Positions 34,686 to 43,683 of a stretch of DNA of 64,000 nt are shown here, piece by piece (position 1 is the stretch's first letter; each line of letters starts with the position of its first letter). The notes under the pieces are model-generated. The model made no database searches. It was not told the DNA's origin and worked only from the letters and a program-made list of their open reading frames with translations. Source of the DNA: an uncultured Planctomycetia bacterium (lineage in GTDB: Bacteria > Planctomycetota > UBA1135 > GCA-002686595); the NCBI GenBank assembly GCA_937952135.1, contig CALFYL010000004.1, forward strand, positions 27,858 through 91,857. The letters run 5' to 3'. A program made the position numbers and the translations under genes.

Positions 34686-35729
34686 TCAACACCCGCCGAA
34701 GCGCCCGGAGGCGACCAGCTTCCCCGTCTTCTTGTCGGTGACCAGGATCTTGGGGCTCTTCGCCTCCGGCGCGAACGGGCCGTATTCCTCGCCTGCCTGG
34801 CCATAGAACGCGACGTTCGGCGAGACTACGATCGTCTCACCCTGCTTCGAGTAGTCGAACTCGGCGAACACCGGTCCGCCCCACTCGAGCGCGGTCAGTC
34901 CCCCGGCCTCGACGACCAGCGGAGACGAGCGCCCGCGCTTGATCCATGCCGTCTCGCCGGCCTTCTTCACGAACCCGACCGTGAACTCGTACTTGCCGAC
35001 GGGGACGAGCATCCCCGAGCGCGCGGCGGCCACGTTGAACGAGAGCTCGCCGCTCTTCACCACCGCCGAGAGCAACTCGCCGCGGCTCGCGAACTTGCTC
35101 GCGAGGTCGAGCTTGCCGCATTCGCCCACATAGGGCGTCGTGTCGATGCGCGACCCATCGGCGCTGATCGTGAAGTTGTGCAGCACACCGTCGATGTTGA
35201 CCACCTTCGAGAGGTAGCTCGCGGCCGTGCCCGCGCCGACGATCACCGCGTCCGAGCCGTAGTCGTCGTAACGGCCATTGCCGTCCTGGTCGATCACGCG
35301 CACGACCTGGCCGAGCAACTTGCCGGTCATCACGCCCGAAGGCGTCCACTTGTAGCCGCCGTCGAACTTGACGCGCACCGCGTAGTCGAGTTGCGCGCCG
35401 TCGGCTGTCTTCGCGCGGAGCTTCGTGAAGCCCGCGGCGCCCTTGAGCTTCGCATCGAGCTTGCCGTCGCCGTCGGTGTCGACTTCGAGCGCCATCACGC
35501 CCGTCTGTTCGGCGAGGAAGCCCGCGGGATCGTCGCGGTGCGGCACGCCGACTCGCTCGTGCGCGCTGAACCACTGCTCGCGCGGCAGGATGAAGGACCA
35601 ATCGGGAACGGCCTGGAAGGTGAGTGCGGCCGACCGGCCTTCCGTCGCACCCTCTTCGGGTGAGACGAACGCCAGGCCAGCGAGCGCGCACGCTCCAGCC
35701 GCAACGAGTGCGCCGGAACACAGTCGCAT
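34686..35729 (-). CDS. Secreted protein with EF-hand-like calcium loops
   Basis: About 347 aa. Signal peptide MRLCSGALVAAGACALAGLAF; the Cys at residue 14 is not in a clean lipobox. Two loops look like calcium-binding: DTDGDGKLDAKL (~84-95) and DQDGNGRYDDYG (~142-153). The beta-rich C-terminal half ends FGGC. No enzyme motif recognised. It neighbours two other exported proteins. Confidence 0.75.
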   Translation of the reverse strand: MRLCSGALVAAGACALAGLAFVSPEEGATEGRSAALTFQAVPDWSFILPREQWFSAHERVGVPHRDDPAGFLAEQTGVMALEVDTDGDGKLDAKLKGAAGFTKLRAKTADGAQLDYAVRVKFDGGYKWTPSGVMTGKLLGQVVRVIDQDGNGRYDDYGSDAVIVGAGTAASYLSKVVNIDGVLHNFTISADGSRIDTTPYVGECGKLDLASKFASRGELLSAVVKSGELSFNVAAARSGMLVPVGKYEFTVGFVKKAGETAWIKRGRSSPLVVEAGGLTALEWGGPVFAEFDYSKQGETIVVSPNVAFYGQAGEEYGPFAPEAKSPKILVTDKKTGKLVASGRFGGC

Positions 35730-35865
35730 GGAACCCCCTTCGGAGAAATGTCCGAGTGAGAAGCGAGTCGAGCGGGAAGAAACGCGGAGACGCCGAGGCG
35801 CTTCCGCAGGGGTCCGAGGTTAATCGCAGGGTCGGTCCGAGCGCTAGCCCGCACCCTGGAGCGAG

Positions 35866-37056
35866 CTACTTGGCGCCTTTGCTTCCGCGATCGTCGCCGA
35901 TCCAGGCCGGCGGCGGCGTGAGCTTCGGCGCGAGGAACGCGAGCAGCGCCATCGCCGTGCCGTAGTTCTCGCTGCGCTCGAAGACGCGGTCGTTCCAGCC
36001 GCCCGAAGGCTCCTGGACCTGGAACAGACGCTCGTGCAGACGGCGTCGGAACTCGGCGCGCTCGGCCTCGGGCAAGAACTCGATCGCGAACGCCGCGTAG
36101 GTGTGCGCGTAGAAGAAGTAGTACGGCGCGATGCCGTAGGGCGGCACGTGCGTGCCCGTTCCTTTGCGGCGCTTCTCGAGCCACTCCCAGTGCTCGAGGA
36201 ACTGCTCGAGCGACTTGCGCACGCGCGCCACGTCGGAGCGGCCCGCGAGGAGCAGCGCGACCTCGGTCGCGGGCGCTCGGCCGATGGCGCCGGGCCATTC
36301 GTCCCGGCCGCCGGCGGTCGTGTACGGGATCACGCCATCTTCCGTGCGGCACGCTTCGAGCGCCTTCAAGGCGCGCTCGACGACGGCAGCGTCGACCTTC
36401 TCGCCCTGGCGCTTCGCCTCGAACAGCGCGAGCAGCGTCGGTGCGGTCATGAACGGCGAAGCGGGCGCCGAGCTCTTGCCGCCGCCGGGCCGCGAGTAGT
36501 TCCAACCGCCGCTCTCGACGATCTCGCTGTCCTGCAACATCTTTACGAGCTTCGAAACCGCCTTTTCGACGGCGGGCGCGTGCTTCTTCGGGATCAGCTT
36601 CTTCGCGCGCAACTGAAGGAACAGATTGAGCGCATAAGTGTGGCCCCAGCCGCGCACGTCGTAGCCGCCGACGAAGTCCGAGTTCATGCGCTCGTGGTCG
36701 AGCATCTCGAGGATGAATTCGACGCCGCGTTCCACGGCCTCGCGCGCTTGCTCGGATTCGGCGTACTGCGGAGCCTCGACGAGCGCCCAGGCGCAGATCG
36801 CGGTGCCGCCGACGCGGTACCCGACCGGGCTCACGTCCTTGCTCTCCCGGTAGACGCCCTGGTACGGCCACTCGTTCGCCGGGCTCGACTTCTTCTCGCT
36901 CAGCGTCTCCTGCAACTCGACGATGCGCGCCATCGCGCGGCCGACCGTGGCATCGACCGAGGGCAACGCTTTCGCGTTCTCGTCTTCTCCGGCGCGAGCG
37001 AAGGAGACGGTGCAGACGAGCAAAGCGGCTGCGAGGCGCGTGGAACGTGCGTTCAT
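35866..37056 (-). CDS. Secreted squalene-oxidase/prenyltransferase-repeat protein (copy 1)
   Basis: About 396 aa from ATG 37056 (37080 possible). Signal peptide LAAALLVCTVSFARA. Alpha/alpha-toroid repeats: VGGTAICAWALVEAP, GGYDVRGWGHTYALNLFL, ESGGWNYSRPGG, and a last unit QEPSGGWNDRVFERSENYGTAMALLAFLAP, each with the GGW/GY turn of squalene-cyclase-like repeats. The catalytic DxDD of squalene cyclases is absent. The C-terminal third clearly matches the protein at 39736. Possibly a binding or structural toroid. Confidence 0.82.
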   Translation of the reverse strand: MNARSTRLAAALLVCTVSFARAGEDENAKALPSVDATVGRAMARIVELQETLSEKKSSPANEWPYQGVYRESKDVSPVGYRVGGTAICAWALVEAPQYAESEQAREAVERGVEFILEMLDHERMNSDFVGGYDVRGWGHTYALNLFLQLRAKKLIPKKHAPAVEKAVSKLVKMLQDSEIVESGGWNYSRPGGGKSSAPASPFMTAPTLLALFEAKRQGEKVDAAVVERALKALEACRTEDGVIPYTTAGGRDEWPGAIGRAPATEVALLLAGRSDVARVRKSLEQFLEHWEWLEKRRKGTGTHVPPYGIAPYYFFYAHTYAAFAIEFLPEAERAEFRRRLHERLFQVQEPSGGWNDRVFERSENYGTAMALLAFLAPKLTPPPAWIGDDRGSKGAK

Positions 37057-37090
37057 CGGAGAGGTCCTTCGTGGGAACACGCGGGCGGGA

Positions 37091-38239
37091 TCAGAGCGCG
37101 AGGTCGACGCCGTCGACGAGCACGCGTTGGAGGGCGAGGTCCGTGCTGCGGAGCACGATCAAGTCCGCGCGCGCGCCGGGGGTGAGGAAGCCGAGTTCGC
37201 GCTCGAGGCCGAGGCTGCGCGCGGGCGTCGCGCTGGCCATCGTGAGCGCGTCTTCGATGCCGACGACGCCGCGCGCCACGATCCGGCGCAGCATGTCGAG
37301 CTGCCCCATCGCCGTGCCCGCGAGCTGCAGCTCGGTGCGAGCTCCGTGCGGCGGGTAATAGGCCGTGCCGTCGCGGACCACGTGGTCGCGGCCGTGCGAG
37401 TGGAACACATCGCAGCCCGTGCCCGCGCCGCGCAGGGCGTCGCTCACGAGCGCGAGCCCCGCCGGCCCGCGCGCCGCGAGCGCGAGCTCGAACGCCTCCG
37501 CGCCGACATGCGCGAGGTCGCCGATGATCTCGGCCGTCAAGGTCTTCTCGATCAACGAGAAACCCGCGAGTCCGACCTCGCGGTGGTGGATGCCGTTCAT
37601 CGCGTTGAACAGGTGCGTGGCGCCGCGCGCACCGGCCTTCACGGCGCGGCGCGCATCGTCCGCGGTCGCCTTCGAGTGGCCGAGCGACACGCGCACGCCG
37701 CAGCGCACGAGCTCGTCGACGAGTTCCGCACTGCCGCTCAATTCCGGCGCGAGCGTGACCGTCTTCACGCCGCGGCCGTCGCCCGTCGCGGGGCCGAGGA
37801 TCGCGCGAAGGCCCGCGAGCGAAGGCTCGGCGAGGTCCTCGCGGGGGAGCGCGCCGGCGCGCTCGGGGTTCACGAAGGGCCCCTCCAAGTGCAGGCCGAC
37901 GACGCGCGCGCGCCCGCCCGAGAGAGTGCTCGCGGTCTTCCAAGTGCGTTCGCAGAGTTCGCCGAGCTGCGCGGGCGCGGCGGGAAACAGCGTCGGCTGG
38001 AACGCCGTCGTGCCGTGGCGAGCGAGCGCTTCGGCCATGCTCGGCAACTGCTCGATCGGATCGGCGCCGCCGTAGCCGTGCACGTGCAGATCGATCAGCC
38101 CCGGGGCGATCAGCGGCAGTCCGGCGATGGTCACGCCCAGCGGAGCGAGCTCGATCGAACGGATGCGGCCGTCCGCGATGCGCAGCTTTCCCGGCGCGAA
38201 ACGCCCGTCCACCAGCAGCCGACCGCTCAGCTCGATCAC
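37091..38239 (-). CDS. nagA: N-acetylglucosamine-6-phosphate deacetylase
   Basis: About 382 aa, GTG start at 38239 overlapping the rsmD stop (GTGA). Amidohydrolase fold with the usual metal and substrate motifs: LIDLHVHGYGG (~50-60), LHLEGPFVNPER (~118-129), SLGHSKA (~187), HLFNAMNGIHHRE (~210-222) and the catalytic Asp in LVSDAL (~270). It removes acetate from GlcNAc-6-phosphate in amino-sugar recycling. A 34-bp gap separates it from the squalene-repeat gene downstream; no nagB is in the window. Confidence 0.95.
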   Translation of the reverse strand: MIELSGRLLVDGRFAPGKLRIADGRIRSIELAPLGVTIAGLPLIAPGLIDLHVHGYGGADPIEQLPSMAEALARHGTTAFQPTLFPAAPAQLGELCERTWKTASTLSGGRARVVGLHLEGPFVNPERAGALPREDLAEPSLAGLRAILGPATGDGRGVKTVTLAPELSGSAELVDELVRCGVRVSLGHSKATADDARRAVKAGARGATHLFNAMNGIHHREVGLAGFSLIEKTLTAEIIGDLAHVGAEAFELALAARGPAGLALVSDALRGAGTGCDVFHSHGRDHVVRDGTAYYPPHGARTELQLAGTAMGQLDMLRRIVARGVVGIEDALTMASATPARSLGLERELGFLTPGARADLIVLRSTDLALQRVLVDGVDLAL

Positions 38240-38817
38240 GCAGCCGCGCTCGCCTGCAGGTACCAGATGTCGTTCGTGCCGTAGGCGCGCACCGACGAAG
38301 CGATGCCCGCACCGAACTCGATGTCGTCGACCGCTGCATGCGGCGCGTGGAAGACGACGATGCCGCCGTCCGTCAGATGCTCGCGCACGAGCGCGCTCAA
38401 GGAGTTGAGCAGCAGCCGGCGCGTCACCGCCGCGGACAGCAGCGGATAGGGCGAATCGACGAACACGAGCTCGTAGCGCGCGTTGCGGTCCTTCGTGGGC
38501 CAGCTCTCGGCGCGCAACGCGTCGCTGGCGGCGATTTCCGCGCGCTCGGCGAGCTTCAGCGACTCGACGTTCTCGCGCAGCAGCTTGACGACCTTCGGAT
38601 CGCGCTCGACCAGCCGCGCGAAGCTCGCGCCCCGGCTCAGCGCCTCCAGCGCGAGGCTCCCGGTGCCGGCGAAGAGGTCGAGCACGCGCGCGCCGTCCAC
38701 GCGCTCGCCGAGGCTCGAAAACACGGCTTCGCGCACGCGGTCGAGCATGGGCCGGGTGCGCTCGTCGGGCGGCGTCTTGAGAATCCGACCTCGGTGCTCG
38801 CCGGCGATGATGCGCAT
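38236..38817 (-). CDS. rsmD: 16S rRNA (guanine-966-N2)-methyltransferase RsmD
   Basis: 193 aa. Begins MRIIAGEHRGR, then RPMLDRVREAVFSSL, and the SAM site VLDLFAGTGSLALEALSRGA, all typical of RsmD. The catalytic motif IV, normally DPPY, reads DSPY (VFVDSPYPL, ~residue 120). It methylates G966 of 16S rRNA (E. coli numbering) during 30S assembly. Coupled to nagA. Confidence 0.93.
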   Translation of the reverse strand: MRIIAGEHRGRILKTPPDERTRPMLDRVREAVFSSLGERVDGARVLDLFAGTGSLALEALSRGASFARLVERDPKVVKLLRENVESLKLAERAEIAASDALRAESWPTKDRNARYELVFVDSPYPLLSAAVTRRLLLNSLSALVREHLTDGGIVVFHAPHAAVDDIEFGAGIASSVRAYGTNDIWYLQASAAA

Positions 38818-38906
38818 GTTGCGTCGAATCGTACTGCGCGCGCGCGGCCCGCACCACGCGACGTGCGTCCACGGGCCGGCGCCGAGCGCGTTCCCAACTT
38901 CGAGCT

Positions 38907-39644
38907 TCAGGCGCCCGCGTTCGCCGCGGCGGCCGGCGCCGGCGCGCTCGCCGCATCGCCGAGTTCGCGCAGGGCGTCTTGGAGCGCGTGCTCCGCCTTG
39001 AGCACGGACAAGCGCTTGTCGATGTCGACCTTCACCGCCTTGGCCTTCGCGTCCTCGAGCGCCTTCTCGGCCTTCGTCACGCGGTCCGCGAACTCGCGCT
39101 CGCGCTTGCGGTGGTCGAACTCCTTCACCATGGACGCACGCCGCTCGGCGAGGCCGAGGTCGCGCTCGCTCATCGCGAGCCGCGAGCGGCCGCGGGTCAT
39201 CACCAGCTCCTTCGTCGCCTTCGCGAAGTCCTCCTGCGCGTACATCGCCTCGAGCTCCGCGAGTTCCTCGCGCGCTTCGAGCACGTTCTGCTTCGCGCGG
39301 TCGACCGCCAGCGCGCGCTCGTCGAGCTCCAGCGCCGTGACCTTCTTCTTGAAGTGCTCTTGTTCGGTCTTCGCCGCCTCCAGCTCGCGCTCCGCGGCCG
39401 CGACCGCGTTGCTCGTCGCACGGCGCTCGTTCTCCGCGTCGAGCTTCGCCGACTCCAGCGCGAGCTGCGCGTACTCGAGGTCGCGCTGCTTCTTGCGCGC
39501 CGCCGCCTCCTCCTTCTTCAGGTCTTCCTTCTTCGGATCCTCCTTCGCGGCGGGAGCGCTCGCCGGCGGCGCGACGGACGTGGACACGCAGGCCGCGAGG
39601 GGAGCGGCGGACAGAAGCGACAGCAGCAGCGGGGCGATCTTCAT
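38907..39644 (-). CDS. Lipoprotein with a long coiled coil
   Basis: About 245 aa. Signal sequence MKIAPLLLSLLSAAPLAAC ends in the lipobox LAAC, followed by an Ala/Pro and Lys/Glu-rich segment. Residues ~50-225 are a continuous charged heptad-type coiled coil with few breaks, and the tail is Ala/Pro-rich. It may span the periplasm from the outer membrane (Lpp-like or efflux-adaptor-like), but no family is recognised. Confidence 0.8.
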   Translation of the reverse strand: MKIAPLLLSLLSAAPLAACVSTSVAPPASAPAAKEDPKKEDLKKEEAAARKKQRDLEYAQLALESAKLDAENERRATSNAVAAAERELEAAKTEQEHFKKKVTALELDERALAVDRAKQNVLEAREELAELEAMYAQEDFAKATKELVMTRGRSRLAMSERDLGLAERRASMVKEFDHRKREREFADRVTKAEKALEDAKAKAVKVDIDKRLSVLKAEHALQDALRELGDAASAPAPAAAANAGA

Positions 39645-39735
39645 CGGGGGCTCGAAAACTCTTGTGGGGACGTTTTGGGGGATTGGACGCTGGAAAACGG
39701 GTGCTTCGAGGGATGCGGCGCGAGCCGCGGAGTCC

Positions 39736-40998
39736 TCACAGCGAGCGCTTCGCGCCCGGCACGCCCGCTTGGAAGGCGAGGATCGAGAAGGCGGTGCCGG
39801 CGGTGCGCATGCAGCTCATGTTGGGGAAGTCGATGCTCGAGCCATCCTCCCACTGGATCTTCGCGAGGTGCGCGCGCAGGCGCTTGTGGTACGCGGGCCG
39901 CTCGGCTTCGGGCAGCTCGTTGATGACCTGCGCCGCGTAGCAGTGCGCGAACATGTAGAAGTACGCCGCGTTCGCGTAGTACGCCTCGTGCGGGATCGGG
40001 CGCATGCGCGCGACGTCGAGGAACGCGTGGTGCTCGAAGAACTGCTCGAGGCCGGCGCGGATCACGTCGTCGGTCACAGGTCCCGAACCGGCGCGGCGCA
40101 GCGCCCAGTTCGCGACCTGCATGCGGCCGAGGCTGCCCTTGACGTTGTCGATCGACTCGCCGGGCCGGCGCGGAAGCGGGCGCAGGTCGTACATCACCGC
40201 GCCGCCGGGGAGCTTGCACTGCTCGACGTAGCGCACCGCGCGCGCGAGCACCGCGGGATCGACGGGCCAGCCGAGCTCCTTGGCGCGCACGAGCGACGGA
40301 ATCACGCAGGCCGTCGAGAACGAGGTGGACCAAGTCGGCCGCCGCGACGTCGCCGGGCCTTCGTAGTAGCCCCAGCCCCCGAGCGGCTCCTGGTGCTTCT
40401 CGAGCAGCGCGTAGAGCTCCATCGCTCGCGCTCGAATGCGCGGCTGCAGCTCTTCGCTCGCGAAGCGCGGATCGTTCGCGGCGCCGACGAGCGCCTGGAA
40501 GCCGTAGAGCGCCGCCCACGATGCGTCGACGTCCCAGTCGTTGCCGCGCTTGGGCATGCGCGAATCGAGCAGCCAACCGAGCGCGCGCTCCGCGGAAGCG
40601 TTGCGCTCCGCCGTTTCCTCCACCGAGAGCAGCGCGAGGAACGCGAGCGAGTTCGCGCCGTACTGGAAGGCGTAGAACGTCTCGACCGAGAAGATCAGGA
40701 ACTGCACCGAGTCGGCGGCGCCGGCGCCCCACGCGCCGTCGGGGCGCTGGTTGTCGACGAGCCATTTCGCGGCAGCGTTGACGCGGCCGCGCACCTCTTC
40801 GACGCCGAGCGCGGCGTTCGCGGCCTCGCGCTGCTGAGCGGCGGCGGCGCCGATCTTTGCGCTGGAGTCCTGGGCCGGCGCGGGTTGGGCCGCTGGGTTC
40901 TGGCCCGCTGCGTTCTGGGCCGGGACCGTCGGGCGAGAGGACGGAGCTTGAAGGCTCAGCAGCGCGGCGGCGCTCGCTGCGACTAGCAGGGGGATCAT
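39736..40998 (-). CDS. Secreted squalene-oxidase/prenyltransferase-repeat protein (copy 2)
   Basis: About 420 aa. Signal peptide MIPLLVAASAAALLSLQA, then a Gln/Ala/Pro-rich linker (residues ~20-50). Repeats include AAAKWLVDNQRPDGAWGAG (~75-93), LEKHQEPLGGWGYYEGP (~205), and a C-terminal unit shared with copy 1: EQFFEHHAFL, FYMFAHCYAAQVINELPEAER, RLRAHLAKIQWEDGSSIDFP. No cyclase catalytic motif. Divergent from pdxJ across the tandem repeat at 41031. Confidence 0.82.
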   Translation of the reverse strand: MIPLLVAASAAALLSLQAPSSRPTVPAQNAAGQNPAAQPAPAQDSSAKIGAAAAQQREAANAALGVEEVRGRVNAAAKWLVDNQRPDGAWGAGAADSVQFLIFSVETFYAFQYGANSLAFLALLSVEETAERNASAERALGWLLDSRMPKRGNDWDVDASWAALYGFQALVGAANDPRFASEELQPRIRARAMELYALLEKHQEPLGGWGYYEGPATSRRPTWSTSFSTACVIPSLVRAKELGWPVDPAVLARAVRYVEQCKLPGGAVMYDLRPLPRRPGESIDNVKGSLGRMQVANWALRRAGSGPVTDDVIRAGLEQFFEHHAFLDVARMRPIPHEAYYANAAYFYMFAHCYAAQVINELPEAERPAYHKRLRAHLAKIQWEDGSSIDFPNMSCMRTAGTAFSILAFQAGVPGAKRSL

Positions 40999-41030
40999 CG
41001 GGCGCCTCGTCGCGTCGGGTGGGACGCGCG

Positions 41031-41094
41031 GTTCGGGACAGCGGCGTTTGAGGACGGCGGCCGTTCAGGACAGTGGCGGTTCAGAACAGCGGCC
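41031..41094. repeat. Four-copy 16-bp tandem repeat in a divergent promoter region
   Basis: Units at 41031-41046, 41047-41062, 41063-41078 and 41079-41094, consensus GTTCAGGACAGCGGC followed by G or C, with 2-6 differences each. The last copy is followed by a partial GCCGCGG. The region lies between the starts of the squalene-repeat gene (minus) and pdxJ (plus). Confidence 0.75.
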
Positions 41095-41200
41095 GCCGCG
41101 GCTCACGGTAGGCGCACGGGCCGAGCGGACGCAAGGGCGGGAGTTCGAGCTGACGGAACTCGTGCAGGCGCTGTATCCGTCCGCCTACAATCGCTCGTCC

Positions 41201-41947
41201 ATGGTTCGCCTGCACGTCAACGTCGACCACGTCGCGACGGTCCGCCAAGCGCGACGCGAGAAGTTCCCGTGCCCGATCGAATGGGCGCTCGCCGCCGAGA
41301 GCGCCGGCGCCGACGGAATTACGTGCCACCTGCGCAAGGATCGGCGGCACATCCAGGACGCGGACGTGCGCGCCCTGCGCCAACGCATCCGGACGATCCT
41401 GAACCTCGAGTGCAGCCTCGACGACGAGATGGTCGCGCTCGCGCTCGACTCGGGCGCCGAGGCCTTTTGCCTGGTGCCGGAAACGCGCGCCGAGATCACG
41501 ACCGAGGGAGGTCTCGACGCGAAGGCCGAACAGGCGCGCATCCAGCGCGTCGTTCCGCTGTTCGCCGAGCGCGGCGGGCTCGTGAGCTTGTTCCTCGACG
41601 CCGACCTCGAGCAGATCGCCGCCGCGGCCGACACCGGCGCGCCGTTCATCGAGCTGCACACGGGCGGCTACGCGAACGCGAAGGGCTCAGATCGCAAGCG
41701 CGAGCTCGAGCGGCTGCAGCGCGCGGCCAGCTTCGCGCGCAGCCGCGGCCTGCGCGTGAACGCGGGCCACGGACTCGACTACGACAACGTGGAGCCGATC
41801 GCGCGCCTCGAAGGCGTGGAAGAGCTCAACATCGGCTTTGCTGTGGTCGCCCACTCGCTGTTCGTCGGAGTGGACGCCGCCGTTGCGCAGATGCGCGCGG
41901 CGATCGCCAAGGCGTTGCGCGGCTCGCTCGCGAGCGGAGGCGTCTGA
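41201..41947 (+). CDS. pdxJ: Pyridoxine 5'-phosphate synthase
   Basis: About 248 aa from ATG 41201 (MVRLHVNVDHVATVRQARR, the canonical PdxJ opening); the longer open frame upstream is rejected. Further motifs: GADGITCHLRKDRRHI (~33-48), EITTEGGLD (~101-109) and VNAGHGLDYDNV (~186). It condenses 1-deoxy-D-xylulose 5-phosphate with 3-amino-2-oxopropyl phosphate in the DXP-dependent vitamin B6 pathway. TIM barrel, homo-octamer. Its stop and the dapA start share one base (TGATG), so the two are coupled. Confidence 0.97.
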   Translation: MVRLHVNVDHVATVRQARREKFPCPIEWALAAESAGADGITCHLRKDRRHIQDADVRALRQRIRTILNLECSLDDEMVALALDSGAEAFCLVPETRAEITTEGGLDAKAEQARIQRVVPLFAERGGLVSLFLDADLEQIAAAADTGAPFIELHTGGYANAKGSDRKRELERLQRAASFARSRGLRVNAGHGLDYDNVEPIARLEGVEELNIGFAVVAHSLFVGVDAAVAQMRAAIAKALRGSLASGGV

Positions 41948-42837
41948 TGCAGTGTGAGTTCAAGGGCAGCTACGTCGCTCTCCCCACGCCGTTCGCGGGC
42001 GGCGAGGTCGACTATCCGGCGCTCGAGAAGCTGATCGATTTCCACGTGCACCGCGGGAGCGACGGGCTCGTGTCGGTCGGCACCACCGGCGAAGGCGCGA
42101 CGCTCAGCGACTACGAGCGCCGCAGCGTGATCGAGTTCACGATTCTCAAGGCTCGCAAGCGCCTGCCGGTGATCGCGGGAGTCGGCACGAACAACACGGC
42201 TCAGAGCGCCGAGCTGTGCCGCTTCGCCGCCGCCGTGGGCGCCAGCGGCGTGCTCGCGGTGACGCCCTACTACAACAAGCCCACGCAGCGCGGGCTCGTC
42301 GCGCACTACGGCGCGCTCGCGGAGGCTTCGCCGATTCCGATCGTGCTCTACAACGTGCCGAGCCGCACCGGCTGCGACATGAAGCCCGCGACCGTGGCCG
42401 AGGTCCGCGCGGCGCACGCGAACGTCGTCGCCGTCAAGGAGGCTTCGAATTCGATCGGGCGCGCGCGGGAGATCGCGGATCTGTCGGACATCGCCCTGAT
42501 CGCGGGCGAGGACGGGCTGATCGCCGACTTCATGGCGCTCGGCGCGGCCGGAGTGATCGGGGTCGTGGCGAACGTGGCGCCGCGCGAAGTCGCCGAGCTG
42601 TGCCGCGTCGCGCGCCCCGGAGGCGACCCGATTCGAAGCGCGGAACTCGAAGCCTGGCTGCAGCCGCTGGTGCGCGACCTGTTCATCGAGACGAACCCCG
42701 CGCCGGTGAAGGCCGCGCTGGCGGCGATGAAGTTGTGCTCGGCGGAACTGCGGCTGCCGCTGGTGGCGCTGGAGCCCAAGAACCTCGAGCAGTTGCACGC
42801 GACGTTGAACGAAGCGGGCCTGCTCCACCGCGTCTGA
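41947..42837 (+). CDS. dapA: 4-hydroxy-tetrahydrodipicolinate synthase
   Basis: 296 aa. Schiff-base lysine K164 (VVAVKEAS), Y135 in LYNVPSRTG, T46/T47 in VGTTGEG, and the allosteric/dimer Tyr region VTPYYNKP at ~105-112. It condenses pyruvate with aspartate-semialdehyde, first committed step of lysine and diaminopimelate synthesis. Presence of the DAP branch is consistent with peptidoglycan synthesis. Cotranscribed with pdxJ. Confidence 0.97.
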   Translation: MQCEFKGSYVALPTPFAGGEVDYPALEKLIDFHVHRGSDGLVSVGTTGEGATLSDYERRSVIEFTILKARKRLPVIAGVGTNNTAQSAELCRFAAAVGASGVLAVTPYYNKPTQRGLVAHYGALAEASPIPIVLYNVPSRTGCDMKPATVAEVRAAHANVVAVKEASNSIGRAREIADLSDIALIAGEDGLIADFMALGAAGVIGVVANVAPREVAELCRVARPGGDPIRSAELEAWLQPLVRDLFIETNPAPVKAALAAMKLCSAELRLPLVALEPKNLEQLHATLNEAGLLHRV

Positions 42838-42839
42838 TC

Positions 42840-42875
42840 CAGACGTCGGATCCCGAAGCCCGATCGAGACGTCTG
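42840..42875 (+). terminator. Hairpin directly after dapA
   Basis: CAGACGTC (42840-42847) and GACGTCTG (42868-42875) pair perfectly over 8 bp; inside, GATC at 42849-42852 and 42862-42865 can extend the stem past a mismatch. It begins 3 nt after the dapA stop. No clear T-run follows. Confidence 0.5.
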
Positions 42876-42924
42876 AACCGCCGCAGAGCGCGCGCGTTCG
42901 GCGGACGATGCGGCGCAACTCGCC

Positions 42925-43683
42925 ATGAAGCGAACGAAGATCCTCGCGGCGGTCGTGCTTGTCGCGCTCGCGGCGTTCGCGGCGCGCTACTTCACGTCGA
43001 ACTCGCGCGATCCCGCGCTGGCGGCCAAGCTCGCCGCACGACCCAGCCGGTTGAACGTGCGCGAGTCTCGTTCGAGCGACGACGAGTTGAACTCGATGCT
43101 CGCGGAGCTCCTGCGAACACCGGTCGAGCCGCGCGACGCGCTGGCGGAGCTCGAGGGCGTCACCGAGCCAGCGCCGGAGGAGGCGCCGGCCGAGACGCCT
43201 GCCGAGACGCCGACCGAGCTTCCCTCCGAGATCGAGGATCTCGTGCTCCTCGACCGCGAGCCCAACCTCTCGCGCGTCGCCCACGCCGAGACCGAGCTCG
43301 TGCGCGGCGAATGGCCCGACGGCGCGCGGAAATTCGAAGCGCGGCAGACGCGCCTCGAGGACGGAAGCTGGCAGCTGAACGGCGAGTGGCGCGCGTGGTA
43401 TCCAAGCGGCGTGCTCGAAGAGCTCGGCGGCTACCGGCACGACCTCGAGCACGGCGAATGGTCGTGGTGGTACGCGAACGGCGAGCCGATGGCGAAGGGC
43501 GCGTTCAAGGACGGCCAGCGCATCGGCGCGTGGACGTTCTGGCACCCCAATGGCGTCGCGATCGGCGAAGGCTCGTACGAGCACGGCACGCGCTCCGGCC
43601 GCTGGACTTTCCGGCTCGCGAACGGCGAGCCGCACCGCGACTACTCCGGCGTGTACGACGGCGGCTACCGCGTGGCGCGCTGA
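42925..43683 (+). CDS. Membrane-anchored MORN/YwqK-like repeat protein
   Basis: 252 aa. N-terminal anchor (ILAAVVLVALAAFAARYF), a Pro/Glu/Thr-rich linker (PAEEAPAETPAETPTELP-like, ~75-100), then four to five repeats of the form G-x-W-x-x-W-Y/H-x-N/S-G-x-x-x-x-x-G-x-Y/F: GEWRAWYPSGVLEELGGY, GEWSWWYANGEPMAKGAF, GAWTFWHPNGVAIGEGSY, GRWTFRLANGEP. These are MORN-variant repeats as in the YwqK family. Function unknown; membrane or surface attachment likely. Confidence 0.82.
   Translation: MKRTKILAAVVLVALAAFAARYFTSNSRDPALAAKLAARPSRLNVRESRSSDDELNSMLAELLRTPVEPRDALAELEGVTEPAPEEAPAETPAETPTELPSEIEDLVLLDREPNLSRVAHAETELVRGEWPDGARKFEARQTRLEDGSWQLNGEWRAWYPSGVLEELGGYRHDLEHGEWSWWYANGEPMAKGAFKDGQRIGAWTFWHPNGVAIGEGSYEHGTRSGRWTFRLANGEPHRDYSGVYDGGYRVAR

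Noticed and set aside
35866..37056. Functional squalene-hopene cyclase
   Set aside because: Toroid repeats are present but the DxDD catalytic motif and the usual ~630-residue length are missing.
42925..43683. True antitoxin role for the YwqK-like protein
   Set aside because: It has a membrane anchor and no toxin gene next to it; the name only reflects the MORN-type repeats.
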